A stretch of 64,000 nucleotides of DNA, taken from contig NZ_BBXG01000021.1 of assembly GCF_001570605.1 (NCBI RefSeq), forward strand, positions 62,001-126,000. Direction: 5' to 3'. The first letter of the stretch is position 1. Every line of letters starts with the position of its first letter. Positions 54,052 to 62,971 of this stretch are shown here, in pieces. The position numbers and the translations under genes were made by a program. The DNA is from Herbidospora cretacea. GTDB lineage: Bacteria; Actinomycetota; Actinomycetes; Streptosporangiales; Streptosporangiaceae. Below the pieces are notes generated by a model. It did no database searches. It was not told the DNA's origin and worked only from the letters and a program-made list of their open reading frames with translations.

Positions 54052-54436
54052 GCAGCCCGGGGACCGGGGGTCCATGTCGGTCGAGACCGTCATGCTCGCG
54101 CCGGTCCTGCTGCTGTTCCTGCTGTTCCTGGTCGGGGCCGGGCGCGTCGTCGAAGCGCAGGGCGAGGTCAACGGCGCGGCCCGGGACGCCGCCCGCGCCG
54201 CGTCGGTGCAGCGCGACGAGGGCGCGGCGCAGGAGGCCGCGACGTCGGCGGCGACCGGCGCGCTCGCCGACTGCCCGCCGGAGGTGTCGATGGCGGGGAC
54301 GCAGTGGAAGCAGGGCGGCGTGGTCGAGGTGACCGTGAGCTGCTCGCTCGACCTCGACTTCCTCGGCTTCGGCGCCGGCGTGACGATCTCCGGCGACTCG
54401 GTCGTCCCCCTCGAACAGTTCCGGAGGGTCGAATGA
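54044..54436 (+). CDS. TadE-like pseudopilin 2
   Basis: 130 residues. DRGSMSVETVMLAPVLLLFLLFLVGAGRVVEAQGEVNGAARDAARAASV is a TadE-type N-terminus with Glu at +5 after the Gly (SMSVE), followed by a short outer domain with two cysteines (DCPPEV; SCSLDLDF). Probably a minor pilin paired with the preceding one. An upstream start would add three residues (MRQ). Coupled to the next gene by ATGA. Confidence 0.82.
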   Translation: MTEQPGDRGSMSVETVMLAPVLLLFLLFLVGAGRVVEAQGEVNGAARDAARAASVQRDEGAAQEAATSAATGALADCPPEVSMAGTQWKQGGVVEVTVSCSLDLDFLGFGAGVTISGDSVVPLEQFRRVE

Positions 54437-54930
54437 GAAGAGCCGGCCTGAGGTCCGACCGCGGGTCCATGTCCACCTTCGTGGTCCTCTTCTCGGTCGC
54501 GGTGTTCCTGCTGGCGGGCCTGCTCGTCGACGGGGGCGCGGCCATCAACGCCAGGCTGCGGGCGGCCGACATCGCCGAGCAGGGGGCGCGCGCGGCGGCC
54601 GACCAGATCGACGTCGAGACGCTGCGCGCGACCGGGCAGCTGCGGCTCCTCGGCGACGCGCAGGTGTGCGGACGGGCGGACGAGATCGTGTCGGCGCACG
54701 ACGCCGACGAGGTCGAGATGGGTCAGTGCACGGTCGGGGCGGGCCAGACCGAGGTGACCGTGGAGGTGAGCGTCACATGGGAAGCGTTCTTCCTGGCCGC
54801 GATCGGGTTTCCGGGTTCGGAGATGACCGCGTCGGCGACGGCCGTTCCCGAGAGCGAGACGCTGGCGGCCGGAGGCCGACTGTGGCTCGCGCCGATGAAT
54901 CTGCCTCAAAGTCAGGGGGACGGCGCGTGA
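54433..54930 (+). CDS. TadG-like pilus assembly protein (Tad domain)
   Basis: 165 residues. SDRGSMSTFVVLFSVAVFLLAGLLVDGGAAINARLRAADIAEQGARAAADQID is the putative Flp-pilus-assembly Tad domain of TadG (one helix and the GLLVDGG motif). The rest is an extracytoplasmic beta domain with two cysteines (QVCGRAD; GQCTVG), much shorter than proteobacterial TadG. Coupled to the LysM/SARP-like gene by GTGA. Confidence 0.8.
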   Translation: MRRAGLRSDRGSMSTFVVLFSVAVFLLAGLLVDGGAAINARLRAADIAEQGARAAADQIDVETLRATGQLRLLGDAQVCGRADEIVSAHDADEVEMGQCTVGAGQTEVTVEVSVTWEAFFLAAIGFPGSEMTASATAVPESETLAAGGRLWLAPMNLPQSQGDGA

Positions 54931-57900
54931 AGAGGACCGCGGGCGACGTCGCCGCCGGTCTTGCCTCCCTGGTGGCGCTGGCCGCGCTGCTGGGGGGCGT
55001 CCCCTATGCCCTGATCCGCTTCGCCGGTCCGCCGATCCCCGCCGAACTGCTCGACCTCGACGCGCTCATGAGCCAGGTCGGGACCGAGACGATCGTCGCC
55101 GCGCTGGTGCTGCTGGTCTGGATCGCCTGGGCCCAGCTCGTGGTCTGCGTCCTGGTCGAGGTGTACGCCGGGATCCGCCGCATCGGCATGCCCGCGCGCG
55201 TGCCGCTGTCCGGCGGCACCCAGGTCCTGGCCAACCGGCTCGTCTCCGCCGTGCTGGTCCTGTTCACGGTCTCGGCCGTGGCCGTGCCGCTCATGCGGTT
55301 CTCCTCCACCCCGGCGGTCCCGGTGCAGGCCACGCTGGTGAGCGCCGAGACGACGATCGCCGAGCGCGCCCCCCTGGTCCCGCGCGGCGAGGTCAAGAAG
55401 GTGTACGTCGTCCAGCCACCCCACGGCCGCCACCACGAGAGCCTGTGGGAGATCTCCGAGAAGTGCCTCGGCGACGGCCGCCGCTACGCCGAGATCTACG
55501 AACTCAACAAGCACAAGGAACAGCCCGACGGCTCCCGCCTGCACATGGCCGACCTGATCCGCCCCGGCTGGGTCCTCGACATGCCGGGCGACGCCCGCAA
55601 CACCCACGTGGTGCCCGCCGACGACACCCGGACCGAGATCCTCAAGGACCACCCGGGCCCCCCGAAGGCCGGCGAGGGCGAACGCATCACCCTCCGCCCG
55701 GGCGGCGACCCCCAGCCCGACCGCGACACGACGAGACCGGGCGCCGACACCCGCTTCGAGGACCGCGACAACACCCACGCCCAGCCCCCGGTCACCAACC
55801 CGACCCGGCCCCCGGCGGACAACCCGACGCGCCCTCCGGCGGAGAGCCGCCCACCGACCGCGAACCCGACCCCGCCACCCGCGACCGGGGATTCCTCGCG
55901 CGCACCCGGTGAGAACACCGGCACCCGGCCCCCGGTCACGGCAGACTCCACACGCCCACCCGGTGAGACCACCCGCACACCGGGCGAGACCACCCGGGCA
56001 CCCGGTGAGAACGCCGGCACCCGCCCGCCGGCGACGGCCGATCCCACCCGGCCGCCCGGTGAGAACAGCGGCACCCGTCCCTCCGCCGACCCCACACGCC
56101 CGCCCGGTGAGAACAGCCGCCCCCGGGCCACGGCCGAGCCCACCCGGCCGCCCGCCGACGGCGACTCGACCCGGCCGGAGGGCCGATCCGGCACGGACAG
56201 CCCCGGTGACGTCACGCGTCCGGGCGTGGACATCCTCATCCCGCCGCCCGCCGAGGGCCGCCCCACCGCCGACCCCACCCGTCCCGGCCAGGAGACGGCC
56301 AAGCCCGCCGAGCCGACCGGTAAGAAGCCCATCCCGACCGTCACCGCCACCACCCCCGCCGAGGAGGCCGGCATCGGGGACACCACGATCCCCAGGTCAG
56401 GCGTGATCGCCGCGCCGAACAGCGGCGGCACCATCCTGACCAGTCCGGCCGCCAGCCAGGGCTGGACCGAGCAGGTCGACCTGGTCGACTTCCTCGCCGG
56501 GGCCTCGCTCCTCTCGGCGGGCCTGCTCCTCCTCCTGGGCAAGCGGCGCAGGCAGCAGCTCTGGTCCCGGGCGTTCGGCCACCGGATCCAGCGTCCAAGG
56601 GGTGAGGCCGCCTCGGCGGAGGTCGCGATGCGGCTCGGCGCCGACGCCCCGGGCAGCCGCATCCTCGACACCGGCCTCAGACTGCTGGGCAAGCTGCTGG
56701 CCGAGGCGGACACCAGGCCGCCCGCCATCTACGCCCTGCACCTGTCCGGCCGGGGCATGGACCTCTGGGTCCACCCGCCGAGCCAGGACGCCCCGGCCCC
56801 GTTCGAGGCGGCCGACGGCGGTCAGATCTGGCGGCTGGCCGCCCACGAGGCGAGGCGGATCGACGAGCAGGCGATGGCCGACGTCCCGGCCCCCTATCCG
56901 GGCCTGGTCTCGCTCGGCACCGCCGACACCGGCCGCGTGCTCGTCGACCTGGAGGCCGCGCACGGCGTGATCAGCATCGTCGGCGAGCAGGCCGTCGCCG
57001 CGCTGTCCGCGCTGGCCGTCGAGCTGGTCACCAACCGCTGGTCGGACACGATGAAGGTCACCCTCGTCGGCTTCGGCCAGGAACTGCGCGCCATCGCCCC
57101 CGAACGGGTCAGCGTCGCCGCCTCGCTCGCCGAGGTCCTCCCGGAGTTCGAGAACGCCGCCCAGCCCGCCGACGTCCTGACCGGCCGCATCCATGGCCGG
57201 GCCCACGACCCCAACCACCCGCCGCACTACCTGCTCAGCGCCCTCCAGCCGACCGCCGACGAGGCCCGCAGGCTCGCCATGCTGGCGAAGAACACCAGGT
57301 CGGCGGCGGGTTACGTGATCGCCGCCCCGCTCCCGCACGCCACCTGGACCTGGGAGGTCACCCCCGAGGGCCGTTCGGTCATCGAGGCGCTCGGCTTCGA
57401 CGTGCGGGCCCAGCTGCTGCCGCGCCGCCACTACCAGGCCATCGTCGGCCTGTTCCGGACGGCGGCCGAGAAGGAGGGCGAGCCGCTCCCGCTGCCGGAC
57501 ATCCGCCGCCACGACGAACCCCCGGCCATCGAGGTCCGGATCCTCGGCCCGATCGAGATCTCCCCGGTCAACGCGCTGGAGGAGGGCCGCGCCGCGCTCG
57601 CCAACGAGCTGGTCGTCTACCTGGCGACGCATCCGGGCGGCGTCCACCCGGTCGTGCTCGGCGGCGTCCTGTGGCCGCGCGGGGTGCAGCCGATGGTCCG
57701 GGACGCCACCCTGGCCCGGGTCGCCGAATGGCTCGGCCACGACCATCAGGGCCGCCCCTACCTCTACGCCGACGAGTCGGGCCGCCTCCACCTCAGCGAC
57801 GAGATCAGGACCGACTGGTCGATGTTCCAGGACCTCGTGCGCAGAGGCGACCCCATCTCCCTCGACAAGGCGCTGCGCCTGGTCAGAGGGCCGCTGCTGA

Positions 57901-58259
57901 ACGCCCGGCCGGCCGGGCGCTACGCCTGGCTGGCCGCCGACCCGCTGGAGTTCGACATCACCGCCTCGGTGGCCGACGCCGCCCACCGGCTGTGCGAGTC
58001 GCGCCTCTACCGGGGCGACGCCGAAGGCGCGATCGCCGCCGCGCGGGCGGGCCTGCTGCTGGCCGCCGACGACGAGAGTCTCTGGCGCGACCTGCTCAGA
58101 GCCGCCCACGCCACCGGCGAGCCGTCGAGGCTCCGCGCCGTCGTCGACGGACTGCACCGCCGCGCCGCCTCCCACCCGTACGGCGGCGGCATGGCCCCCG
58201 AGACCGAAGCCCTCATCGACGAGCTGCTCCCTGTGTGGCGAGCCACGACCACCGCGTGA
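54927..58259 (+). CDS. Polytopic membrane protein with LysM-like region and C-terminal SARP-like/BTAD domain
   Basis: 1110 residues; GTG start. Three N-terminal helices (about 8-31, 52-76, 95-113) are followed by a LysM-like segment (150-215; ESLWEISEKCLGDGRRYAEIYELNK...IRPGWVLDMP). A ~250-residue Pro/Thr/Arg-rich stretch with TRPPGEN-type repeats leads to a fourth helix (about 519-538, closed by GKRRRQQ). The last ~550 residues are presumably cytoplasmic and end in a SARP-like wHTH (from ~864, EVRILGPIEISPVN...VVLGGVLWPRG) and a BTAD helical domain (from ~963). It could join wall sensing to gene control or act as an assembly scaffold. The frame ends inside the 11-bp repeat array. Confidence 0.82.
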   Translation: MKRTAGDVAAGLASLVALAALLGGVPYALIRFAGPPIPAELLDLDALMSQVGTETIVAALVLLVWIAWAQLVVCVLVEVYAGIRRIGMPARVPLSGGTQVLANRLVSAVLVLFTVSAVAVPLMRFSSTPAVPVQATLVSAETTIAERAPLVPRGEVKKVYVVQPPHGRHHESLWEISEKCLGDGRRYAEIYELNKHKEQPDGSRLHMADLIRPGWVLDMPGDARNTHVVPADDTRTEILKDHPGPPKAGEGERITLRPGGDPQPDRDTTRPGADTRFEDRDNTHAQPPVTNPTRPPADNPTRPPAESRPPTANPTPPPATGDSSRAPGENTGTRPPVTADSTRPPGETTRTPGETTRAPGENAGTRPPATADPTRPPGENSGTRPSADPTRPPGENSRPRATAEPTRPPADGDSTRPEGRSGTDSPGDVTRPGVDILIPPPAEGRPTADPTRPGQETAKPAEPTGKKPIPTVTATTPAEEAGIGDTTIPRSGVIAAPNSGGTILTSPAASQGWTEQVDLVDFLAGASLLSAGLLLLLGKRRRQQLWSRAFGHRIQRPRGEAASAEVAMRLGADAPGSRILDTGLRLLGKLLAEADTRPPAIYALHLSGRGMDLWVHPPSQDAPAPFEAADGGQIWRLAAHEARRIDEQAMADVPAPYPGLVSLGTADTGRVLVDLEAAHGVISIVGEQAVAALSALAVELVTNRWSDTMKVTLVGFGQELRAIAPERVSVAASLAEVLPEFENAAQPADVLTGRIHGRAHDPNHPPHYLLSALQPTADEARRLAMLAKNTRSAAGYVIAAPLPHATWTWEVTPEGRSVIEALGFDVRAQLLPRRHYQAIVGLFRTAAEKEGEPLPLPDIRRHDEPPAIEVRILGPIEISPVNALEEGRAALANELVVYLATHPGGVHPVVLGGVLWPRGVQPMVRDATLARVAEWLGHDHQGRPYLYADESGRLHLSDEIRTDWSMFQDLVRRGDPISLDKALRLVRGPLLNARPAGRYAWLAADPLEFDITASVADAAHRLCESRLYRGDAEGAIAAARAGLLLAADDESLWRDLLRAAHATGEPSRLRAVVDGLHRRAASHPYGGGMAPETEALIDELLPVWRATTTA

Positions 58260-58297
58260 GAACCGTGTGAGAACAGTGTGAGAACAGTGTGAGAACC
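58254..58297. repeat. Four tandem 11-bp repeats (GTGTGAGAACA type)
   Basis: Copies: GCGTGAGAACC (58254), GTGTGAGAACA (58265 and 58276) and GTGTGAGAACC (58287). The first contains the stop codon of the SARP-like gene and the last abuts an ATG. An 11-bp period puts every copy on the same DNA face; SARP regulators bind heptamers at 11-bp spacing. Confidence 0.8.
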
Positions 58298-58354
58298 ATG
58301 CCGAAACCCGCACATCACTGGATCACGGCCCGGCCCGGTCGTTACGTTCACCGC

Positions 58355-58969
58355 GTGCGCCGGCTAGCCGTCATCGGTCTCGTCACCGCCCTGACCGCCT
58401 GCGGAGCCCCGGCGGAGCGGGGCTTCACCCCCCAGGGGGCCGCCCCGTCGAACGCCGCCGCCGAGGCGGCGCCCCCGGCGACCGCCGAGTCCATCGCCAT
58501 CACCGACGACCTCTCGGTCTCGATCGAGTGGCCCGACCAGCGCGACGACATGATCACCGCCTTCACCGACTCCTACGTCGACCAGTGGAGGGCCGTCGCG
58601 TCGGGCGGCGCCGACGAGACCTACCTGACCGGCGTCGAGGACGCCGCCAGCCGCGAGGCGTACGCCTGGGTGAGCAGCTTCACCAGGACGAAAACCTCCG
58701 CCCAGGGCACCGCCAAGCTCTACTCGATCCGCGTCGCCGCCGTCGACGGCAGGGGCGCCGAGATCGACGCCTGCGTCGACACCTCGGGCGTGAAGGTCGT
58801 GGACGCCACCGACACTCCCGTGGCCGACCAGCCCAACTGGACCAAGCCTCCCAAATCCATCTACTTCCAGGTCGCCGCCGTACGGCGAGGGGACGACGGA
58901 ACCTGGCGCGTCAAGCTCTTCCAGCACGCCGCGTACCCCGACCAAGCCGCGAAGGAGTGCCAACGGTGA
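58355..58969 (+). CDS. Lipoprotein of the Tad locus, unknown function
   Basis: 204 residues from the GTG that gives a compact lipoprotein signal (MRRLAVIGLVTALTAC, lipobox LTAC). An ATG 19 codons upstream, right after the tandem repeats, is an alternative. The mature protein has an Ala/Pro tether and then a mixed alpha/beta domain (DDMITAFTDSYVDQWRAVASGG, AKLYSIRVAAVDGRGAEIDACVDTSGVKVVD, GTWRVKLFQHAAYPDQAAKEC) resembling small NTF2-like secreted domains; this likeness is tentative. Coupled to the next gene by GTGA. Confidence 0.65.
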   Translation: MRRLAVIGLVTALTACGAPAERGFTPQGAAPSNAAAEAAPPATAESIAITDDLSVSIEWPDQRDDMITAFTDSYVDQWRAVASGGADETYLTGVEDAASREAYAWVSSFTRTKTSAQGTAKLYSIRVAAVDGRGAEIDACVDTSGVKVVDATDTPVADQPNWTKPPKSIYFQVAAVRRGDDGTWRVKLFQHAAYPDQAAKECQR

Positions 58970-59898
58970 AAGCCGCGCTCGCGCTGACCCTGGCCCTGAA
59001 CCTGGTCACCGCCAACCCCGCTCCCGGCGGCGCCCACGGCGAGGGCTTCCAGACCGGCCGGACCGTCGGGGTCCGCCTGTCCAACTCCAGCATCGTCATC
59101 AGCGGCACCGGCACCAACGGCCGCGCCGACGGCTACAAGATCAAACGGCCCTGCTGGTACGAACCCGGCAAGACCGCCGAGAACATGCTGAAGACCCAGG
59201 AGGAGCTGCGCACCTGGTGGTTCCACACCAACCCGGGCGGCACCGAGGAGGACTTCCAGAAGTTCCTGGAGCAGTACAAGGACAAGGTCGGCCAGGACGG
59301 CCGCTGGTGGTCCCCGGCCTACAACGCCGCCGACCCGGGCGGCATGGCCTGCTGGTCCAACCTCCAGGGCGCGCTCTGGGTGCCCGACGGCGAGACTCCG
59401 GCCGGGGGGATCACCATGGAGGAACTCCTCCAGATCGCCCGCGCCGCCCTGACCGTGCCGGAACCGACGATCGAGGTCAATCCCGACGCGAAGAGCTACG
59501 TCAACCTGCCGACCTGGGTCTGGCTGGGCAACACCGGCGAGACCACCCGGTCGGTCACCGCGACCCTGCCGGGCGTCATGTCGGCCACCGTCACCGCCAC
59601 CCTGGACAAGATCGAGATCGAGCCCGGCACCACGGTCCCCGACCGCGCCACCGTGGCGACGAACTGCGGCACGACCGGCCGGCCCTACGTCAAGGGCGGC
59701 GATTTCCAGTGCGGGGTGACCTACAAGCGGGCGTCGATCGACCAGCCGCGCAAGGTCTACACGATGACGGTGACGTCGGTGTGGCCGGTGACGAGCAACG
59801 TCGACCAGTCTGTCGTCCCCTTCGTCTACGATCCGGTGGAGGCGACGGTGACCCGAGACATCCCGGTGGGTGAGGTGCAAACCTCTGTCGAGGGGTAG
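58966..59898 (+). CDS. Secreted protein, last gene of the Tad operon, unknown
   Basis: 310 residues; GAAGGAG 8 nt before GTG. Signal peptide VKAALALTLALNLVTANPAPG. The mature protein is Trp/Thr-rich without membrane helices. It has an N-terminal half with KRPCWYEPGKTAENM and WWSPAYNAADPGGMACWS, and a beta-rich second half (YVNLPTWVWLGNTGETTRSVTATLPG, FQCGVTYKRASID). Four cysteines could pair. No family recognised; its place suggests a surface part of the pilus system. Confidence 0.65.
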   Translation: MKAALALTLALNLVTANPAPGGAHGEGFQTGRTVGVRLSNSSIVISGTGTNGRADGYKIKRPCWYEPGKTAENMLKTQEELRTWWFHTNPGGTEEDFQKFLEQYKDKVGQDGRWWSPAYNAADPGGMACWSNLQGALWVPDGETPAGGITMEELLQIARAALTVPEPTIEVNPDAKSYVNLPTWVWLGNTGETTRSVTATLPGVMSATVTATLDKIEIEPGTTVPDRATVATNCGTTGRPYVKGGDFQCGVTYKRASIDQPRKVYTMTVTSVWPVTSNVDQSVVPFVYDPVEATVTRDIPVGEVQTSVEG

Positions 59899-59908
59899 TC
59901 CTCCAAGC

Positions 59909-59953
59909 CCGTGATCGTGCGTCCGTCACATCTCCTTCGGCGCACGATCACGG
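59909..59953. terminator. Bidirectional hairpin between the Tad operon and ogt
   Basis: CCGTGATCGTGCG (59909-59921) and CGCACGATCACGG (59941-59953) form a perfect 13-bp stem; CCG/CGG pair further inside across one bulge. It lies between two convergent stops. No long U-tract is present. Confidence 0.75.
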
Positions 59954-59964
59954 CCCCGTCCCGG

Positions 59965-60462
59965 TCACAGACGCGCGCCCTCGTGGGCGAGCAGCCATTC
60001 CTTGACCGGGGTCCCGTAGTAGTAGCCGCCGTATCCGCCGGTCGACGGCAACACCCGGTGACACGGCACGAACGGCGCGACCAGGTTCTGCGCGCACGCC
60101 CCGCCCGCCGCGCGGGCCGCCGTCCGCGGCATTCCGGCCCGCTGCGCCAGTTCCGCGTAGCTCACCGTCGTGCCGGCCCTGACCCCGCGCAGCGCGGTGA
60201 GAAGCCGCTGCCGCCGCTCGGTCCCCGGCTGGACGGCCGCGACGCCGTCGAGGGCGTCGAGGCGTCCGTCCAGATATTCTTTTACGGCTCCCGCCGCCCC
60301 CGGCACCTCCCCGACGGCCAGGCCCAGCTTCCGCAGTTCCGGGGACAGCCGGGCGAACATGGCCTCGGGGTCGCCGGTGAAGCCGGCCGCCACGAGCACG
60401 TCGTCCCTGGCCAGCATCGCCAGCGGTCCGGCGGGGGTCCGCACGGTCTGTGCGATGATCAT
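59965..60462 (-). CDS. ogt: Methylated-DNA--protein-cysteine methyltransferase
   Basis: 165 residues; AGGAG 6 nt before ATG. Takes the alkyl group from O6-alkylguanine onto its own cysteine. The active site is PCHRV with C134; GTTVSYAELAQRAGMPRTAARAAGGACAQN is the helix-turn-helix and arginine-finger region. In place of the short GY found after the active-site loop in many homologues it has GGYGGYYYG. Overlaps the stop of the Ada-AlkA gene by ATGA, so both repair proteins are made together. Confidence 0.95.
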   Translation of the reverse strand: MIIAQTVRTPAGPLAMLARDDVLVAAGFTGDPEAMFARLSPELRKLGLAVGEVPGAAGAVKEYLDGRLDALDGVAAVQPGTERRQRLLTALRGVRAGTTVSYAELAQRAGMPRTAARAAGGACAQNLVAPFVPCHRVLPSTGGYGGYYYGTPVKEWLLAHEGARL

Positions 60463-61835
60463 GATTTCTCCTCGGCGTTCCAGAGGTGCAGCGCGGCGTA
60501 GGCCCGCCAGGGCCGCCAGCGCTCGGTCTCACTCGGGGGGATGGCCAGCGCGGCCATCGTGCGGCGCAGCCCGAGGTCGTCGTCGGGCCACGCGTCGGGG
60601 TCGCGCAGGGCGCGCAGGGCCACGTAACCGGCGGTCCACGGCCCGATCCCGGGCAGTCCGACCAGCGCGGCGACCGTCTCGGCCGGGTCGGCGGCGTCCA
60701 GGTCGATCTCCCCGGACGCCACCGCCTTGGCCGCGACCCGGAGCGTGGCGGCCCGGCGGGTCGTCATGCCCAGCCCGTCGAGGTCGAGGCTCACCATCTC
60801 CTCGGCCGACGGGAAGATCTCCGCCGACCGGGCGGCGATGCGGCCCAGGATCGTGCGGGCCCCGGCGACCGAGATCTGCTGGCCGACGATGGCCCGTACG
60901 AGCAGCTCGAAGGAGTCCCACGCGCCCGGCACCCGCAGCCCCGGCCGGGCCGCGACCAGCGGGCCGAGCGTGGTCGGCCCGAGGGCGGCGACGATGGCGT
61001 GGGGGTCGGCGTCCAGGTCGAGCAGGCGGCGGCAGCGGGCCACGATCCGGGCGAGCTGCCGGGTGTCCCCGCCGGTCACGGTCAGCCGCACATGGTCGGT
61101 GACCGGGGTCAGCGTGACCTCGCCGCCGGGCACCCGCCGCGTGTAGACGGCGTGGTCGACGACCTCCTCCACGCCCGGGATCGCCCGCGCGCCGAGGAAG
61201 GCCAGCAGCGCCCGCGCGTCGAACGGCTGCCGGACGCCCAGCCGCAGCGTGAGGCCGCCCGCCGCCATCGGCCCGTCGGTCTTGCGCAGATCGCTGGGGG
61301 CGAACCGGTAGGAGTCCTTCATGGCGGCGTTGAACTGGCGTACCGAACCGAACCCGGCGGCGAAGGCCACGTCGGCCATCGGCAGCGAGGTCTCGGTCAG
61401 GAGTTGCTTGGCGAGCAGCAGCCGCCGGGTCCGGGCCACCGCGAGCGGCCCGGTGCCCAGTTCGGCGGCGAACAGCCGGTGCAGGTGGCGTTCGCTGACG
61501 TGGAGCCGCCGGGCCAGCTCGGCCACCCCGCCGTCGTCGGCGACCCCGTCGTCGATCAGCCGCAGCGCCCGGCCGACCAGGTCGGCCCGGACGTCCCATC
61601 CCGGCGCGCCCGGCGACAGCTCGGGCCGGCACCGCCGGCACGGCCGGAACCCGGCCGCCTCGGCCGAGGCGGCGTGGTCGTAGAACCGCACGTTCTTGCG
61701 GGCGGGCGTGCGCGCCGGGCAGATCGGCCGGCAGTAGATCCCGGTCGAGGTCACCGCCGTGTAGAACCGCCCGTCGAACCTGCGGTCTCTGGCCGAGATC
61801 GCCAGGTAGCGCTCTTCGAAGTCGAGTGTGTCCAC
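60459..61835 (-). CDS. Ada-type regulator fused to AlkA DNA-3-methyladenine glycosylase
   Basis: 458 residues; GTG start. Ada zinc/methyl-acceptor domain (C35, C39, C66, C69; GIYCRPICPART...RPCRRCRPE), AraC-type double HTH (about 85-185; ISxADVAFAAGFGSVRQFN-like MADVAFAAGFGSVRQFN), AlkA N-terminal domain (from ~195) and a helix-hairpin-helix glycosylase (GLPGIGPWTAGYVALRAL, catalytic Asp in WPDDDLGLRR). It senses methyl phosphotriesters, activates repair genes and removes alkylated bases. Same design as the AdaA-AlkA fusions of actinobacteria; probably controls its own operon with ogt. Confidence 0.94.
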   Translation of the reverse strand: MDTLDFEERYLAISARDRRFDGRFYTAVTSTGIYCRPICPARTPARKNVRFYDHAASAEAAGFRPCRRCRPELSPGAPGWDVRADLVGRALRLIDDGVADDGGVAELARRLHVSERHLHRLFAAELGTGPLAVARTRRLLLAKQLLTETSLPMADVAFAAGFGSVRQFNAAMKDSYRFAPSDLRKTDGPMAAGGLTLRLGVRQPFDARALLAFLGARAIPGVEEVVDHAVYTRRVPGGEVTLTPVTDHVRLTVTGGDTRQLARIVARCRRLLDLDADPHAIVAALGPTTLGPLVAARPGLRVPGAWDSFELLVRAIVGQQISVAGARTILGRIAARSAEIFPSAEEMVSLDLDGLGMTTRRAATLRVAAKAVASGEIDLDAADPAETVAALVGLPGIGPWTAGYVALRALRDPDAWPDDDLGLRRTMAALAIPPSETERWRPWRAYAALHLWNAEEKS

Positions 61836-61894
61836 GCCGGCAACGCTACGCCCAGCTCCTGAGCCTGGGCTGGCGGAATTCGGACTTGTCGATG

Positions 61895-61913
61895 GCGTGT
61901 GCTCCGCACACGC
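61895..61913 (-). terminator. Short hairpin after the NYN gene
   Basis: GCGTGTGC, loop TCC, GCACACGC: a perfect 8-bp stem in the spacer between the NYN-domain stop and the Ada-AlkA start. No U-tract, so its terminator role is uncertain. Confidence 0.4.
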
Positions 61914-61953
61914 GGTTTGCGAGTGAGCGGCACTGACCAGGGAGAACGCCCGG

Positions 61954-62889
61954 TTACTTCGAGGAGACCCCGACGCCCAGGTCGAACTCGCGGTAGACCC
62001 GCGCCCAGAAGCCGTCGCGCAGCCACACGCGGGCCTCGGGGTAGGGGCGCAGCGAGTGGCCCAGCTCCTTCTCCGCCTCGATCAGCAGCTCGGTGTCGAT
62101 GACCGTCGGCAGCAGCGGGCCCGGGAGCAGGTCGCGGATGTTGTCGCGGCCTCGCGTGAGGATCCACTTCTGCGCCACGTGCTCGCCGACCTCCTCCACC
62201 CTCGGGCGGCTGGGCCCGAGTTTGGGCTGTCCCGCCTGCTTCTGCGGGGGAGCGGCGGGTTTCGCGGTCCGCCCCGCGAAGACCTGGGCCGGTGAGGGCG
62301 GCGGGGTGACCGCCACCGGGATGGGAGCACGCGTGAAAAAGGGCCTCAGGGCGTCAGCGGTGATGATCTCAACGGTGTCGGACTCCCAGACCAGCCGTTC
62401 GGCCTGGTTGGTGCCGAAAGGCGGTTCGACCCCCCACAGGTGCACCCGGACGCCGTAGGCCTGGGCGGCCTCCACCGCAGGGACCATGTCCTCGTCACCG
62501 GCGATCAAGATGGTGTCGCTGACGGCATGGTGCCGGGCCAGCGCCTCCAGGTCGCTCCGTATCTGCGCGTCGACGCCCTTCTGCTGGCCGCGCGCGTTCA
62601 GGTTGCCAAGCCGAACCTTCACATAGTGGAGCTGGGCGATCACCCGCTGGTCGACCGTGGGAACCCGGTCGCGGGCGGCGTCGTACCAATAGACACGCAG
62701 GAGTTCGCCCTGGTGGCGCTCCATCGCGTGTTTCTGCAGGAATTGGATCAGCTCGTCGGCCGCGACCCGATATTCCTTGCGTTCCTTCGCGCCCAGCAAA
62801 ACCTCGCCGGCGGCTGCGTACAGATAACCGACGTCGACGAGAACCGCATATTTTGCCATGCTGTGCAGTGCGAGGTCCGGGATGGCCAT
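61954..62889 (-). CDS. NYN-domain (PIN-like) putative RNase
   Basis: 311 residues; GGAGGA 4 nt before ATG. NYN domain of the LabA/MARF1 type: YAVLVDVGYLYAAAGEV (first Asp, D19), GVDAQIRSDLEALARHHAVSDTILIAGDEDMVPAVEAAQAYGVRVHLWGVEPP (acidic cluster). An internal Pro-rich linker (about 200-235) joins a ~75-residue C-terminal helical domain (EVGEHVAQKWILTRGRDNIRDLLPGPLLPTVIDTELLIEAEKELG). NYN proteins are Mg2+-dependent RNases; its RNA target is unknown. The TTGACA/TAATGC element upstream points the other way. Confidence 0.85.
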   Translation of the reverse strand: MAIPDLALHSMAKYAVLVDVGYLYAAAGEVLLGAKERKEYRVAADELIQFLQKHAMERHQGELLRVYWYDAARDRVPTVDQRVIAQLHYVKVRLGNLNARGQQKGVDAQIRSDLEALARHHAVSDTILIAGDEDMVPAVEAAQAYGVRVHLWGVEPPFGTNQAERLVWESDTVEIITADALRPFFTRAPIPVAVTPPPSPAQVFAGRTAKPAAPPQKQAGQPKLGPSRPRVEEVGEHVAQKWILTRGRDNIRDLLPGPLLPTVIDTELLIEAEKELGHSLRPYPEARVWLRDGFWARVYREFDLGVGVSSK

Positions 62890-62971
62890 CGCGTCCTCCA
62901 GGCCTCGTCTCCGTGTGTTGTTGGTCTAGCTGGTATTGCCCTTTTGGAGATACTCCCAACTCTTGGGCCAC

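Noticed and set aside
55730-56330. Frameshift or assembly fault in the Pro/Thr-rich repeat stretch
   Set aside because: The frame stays open with consistent TRPPGEN-type repeats and continues into a proper membrane helix and SARP-like domain.
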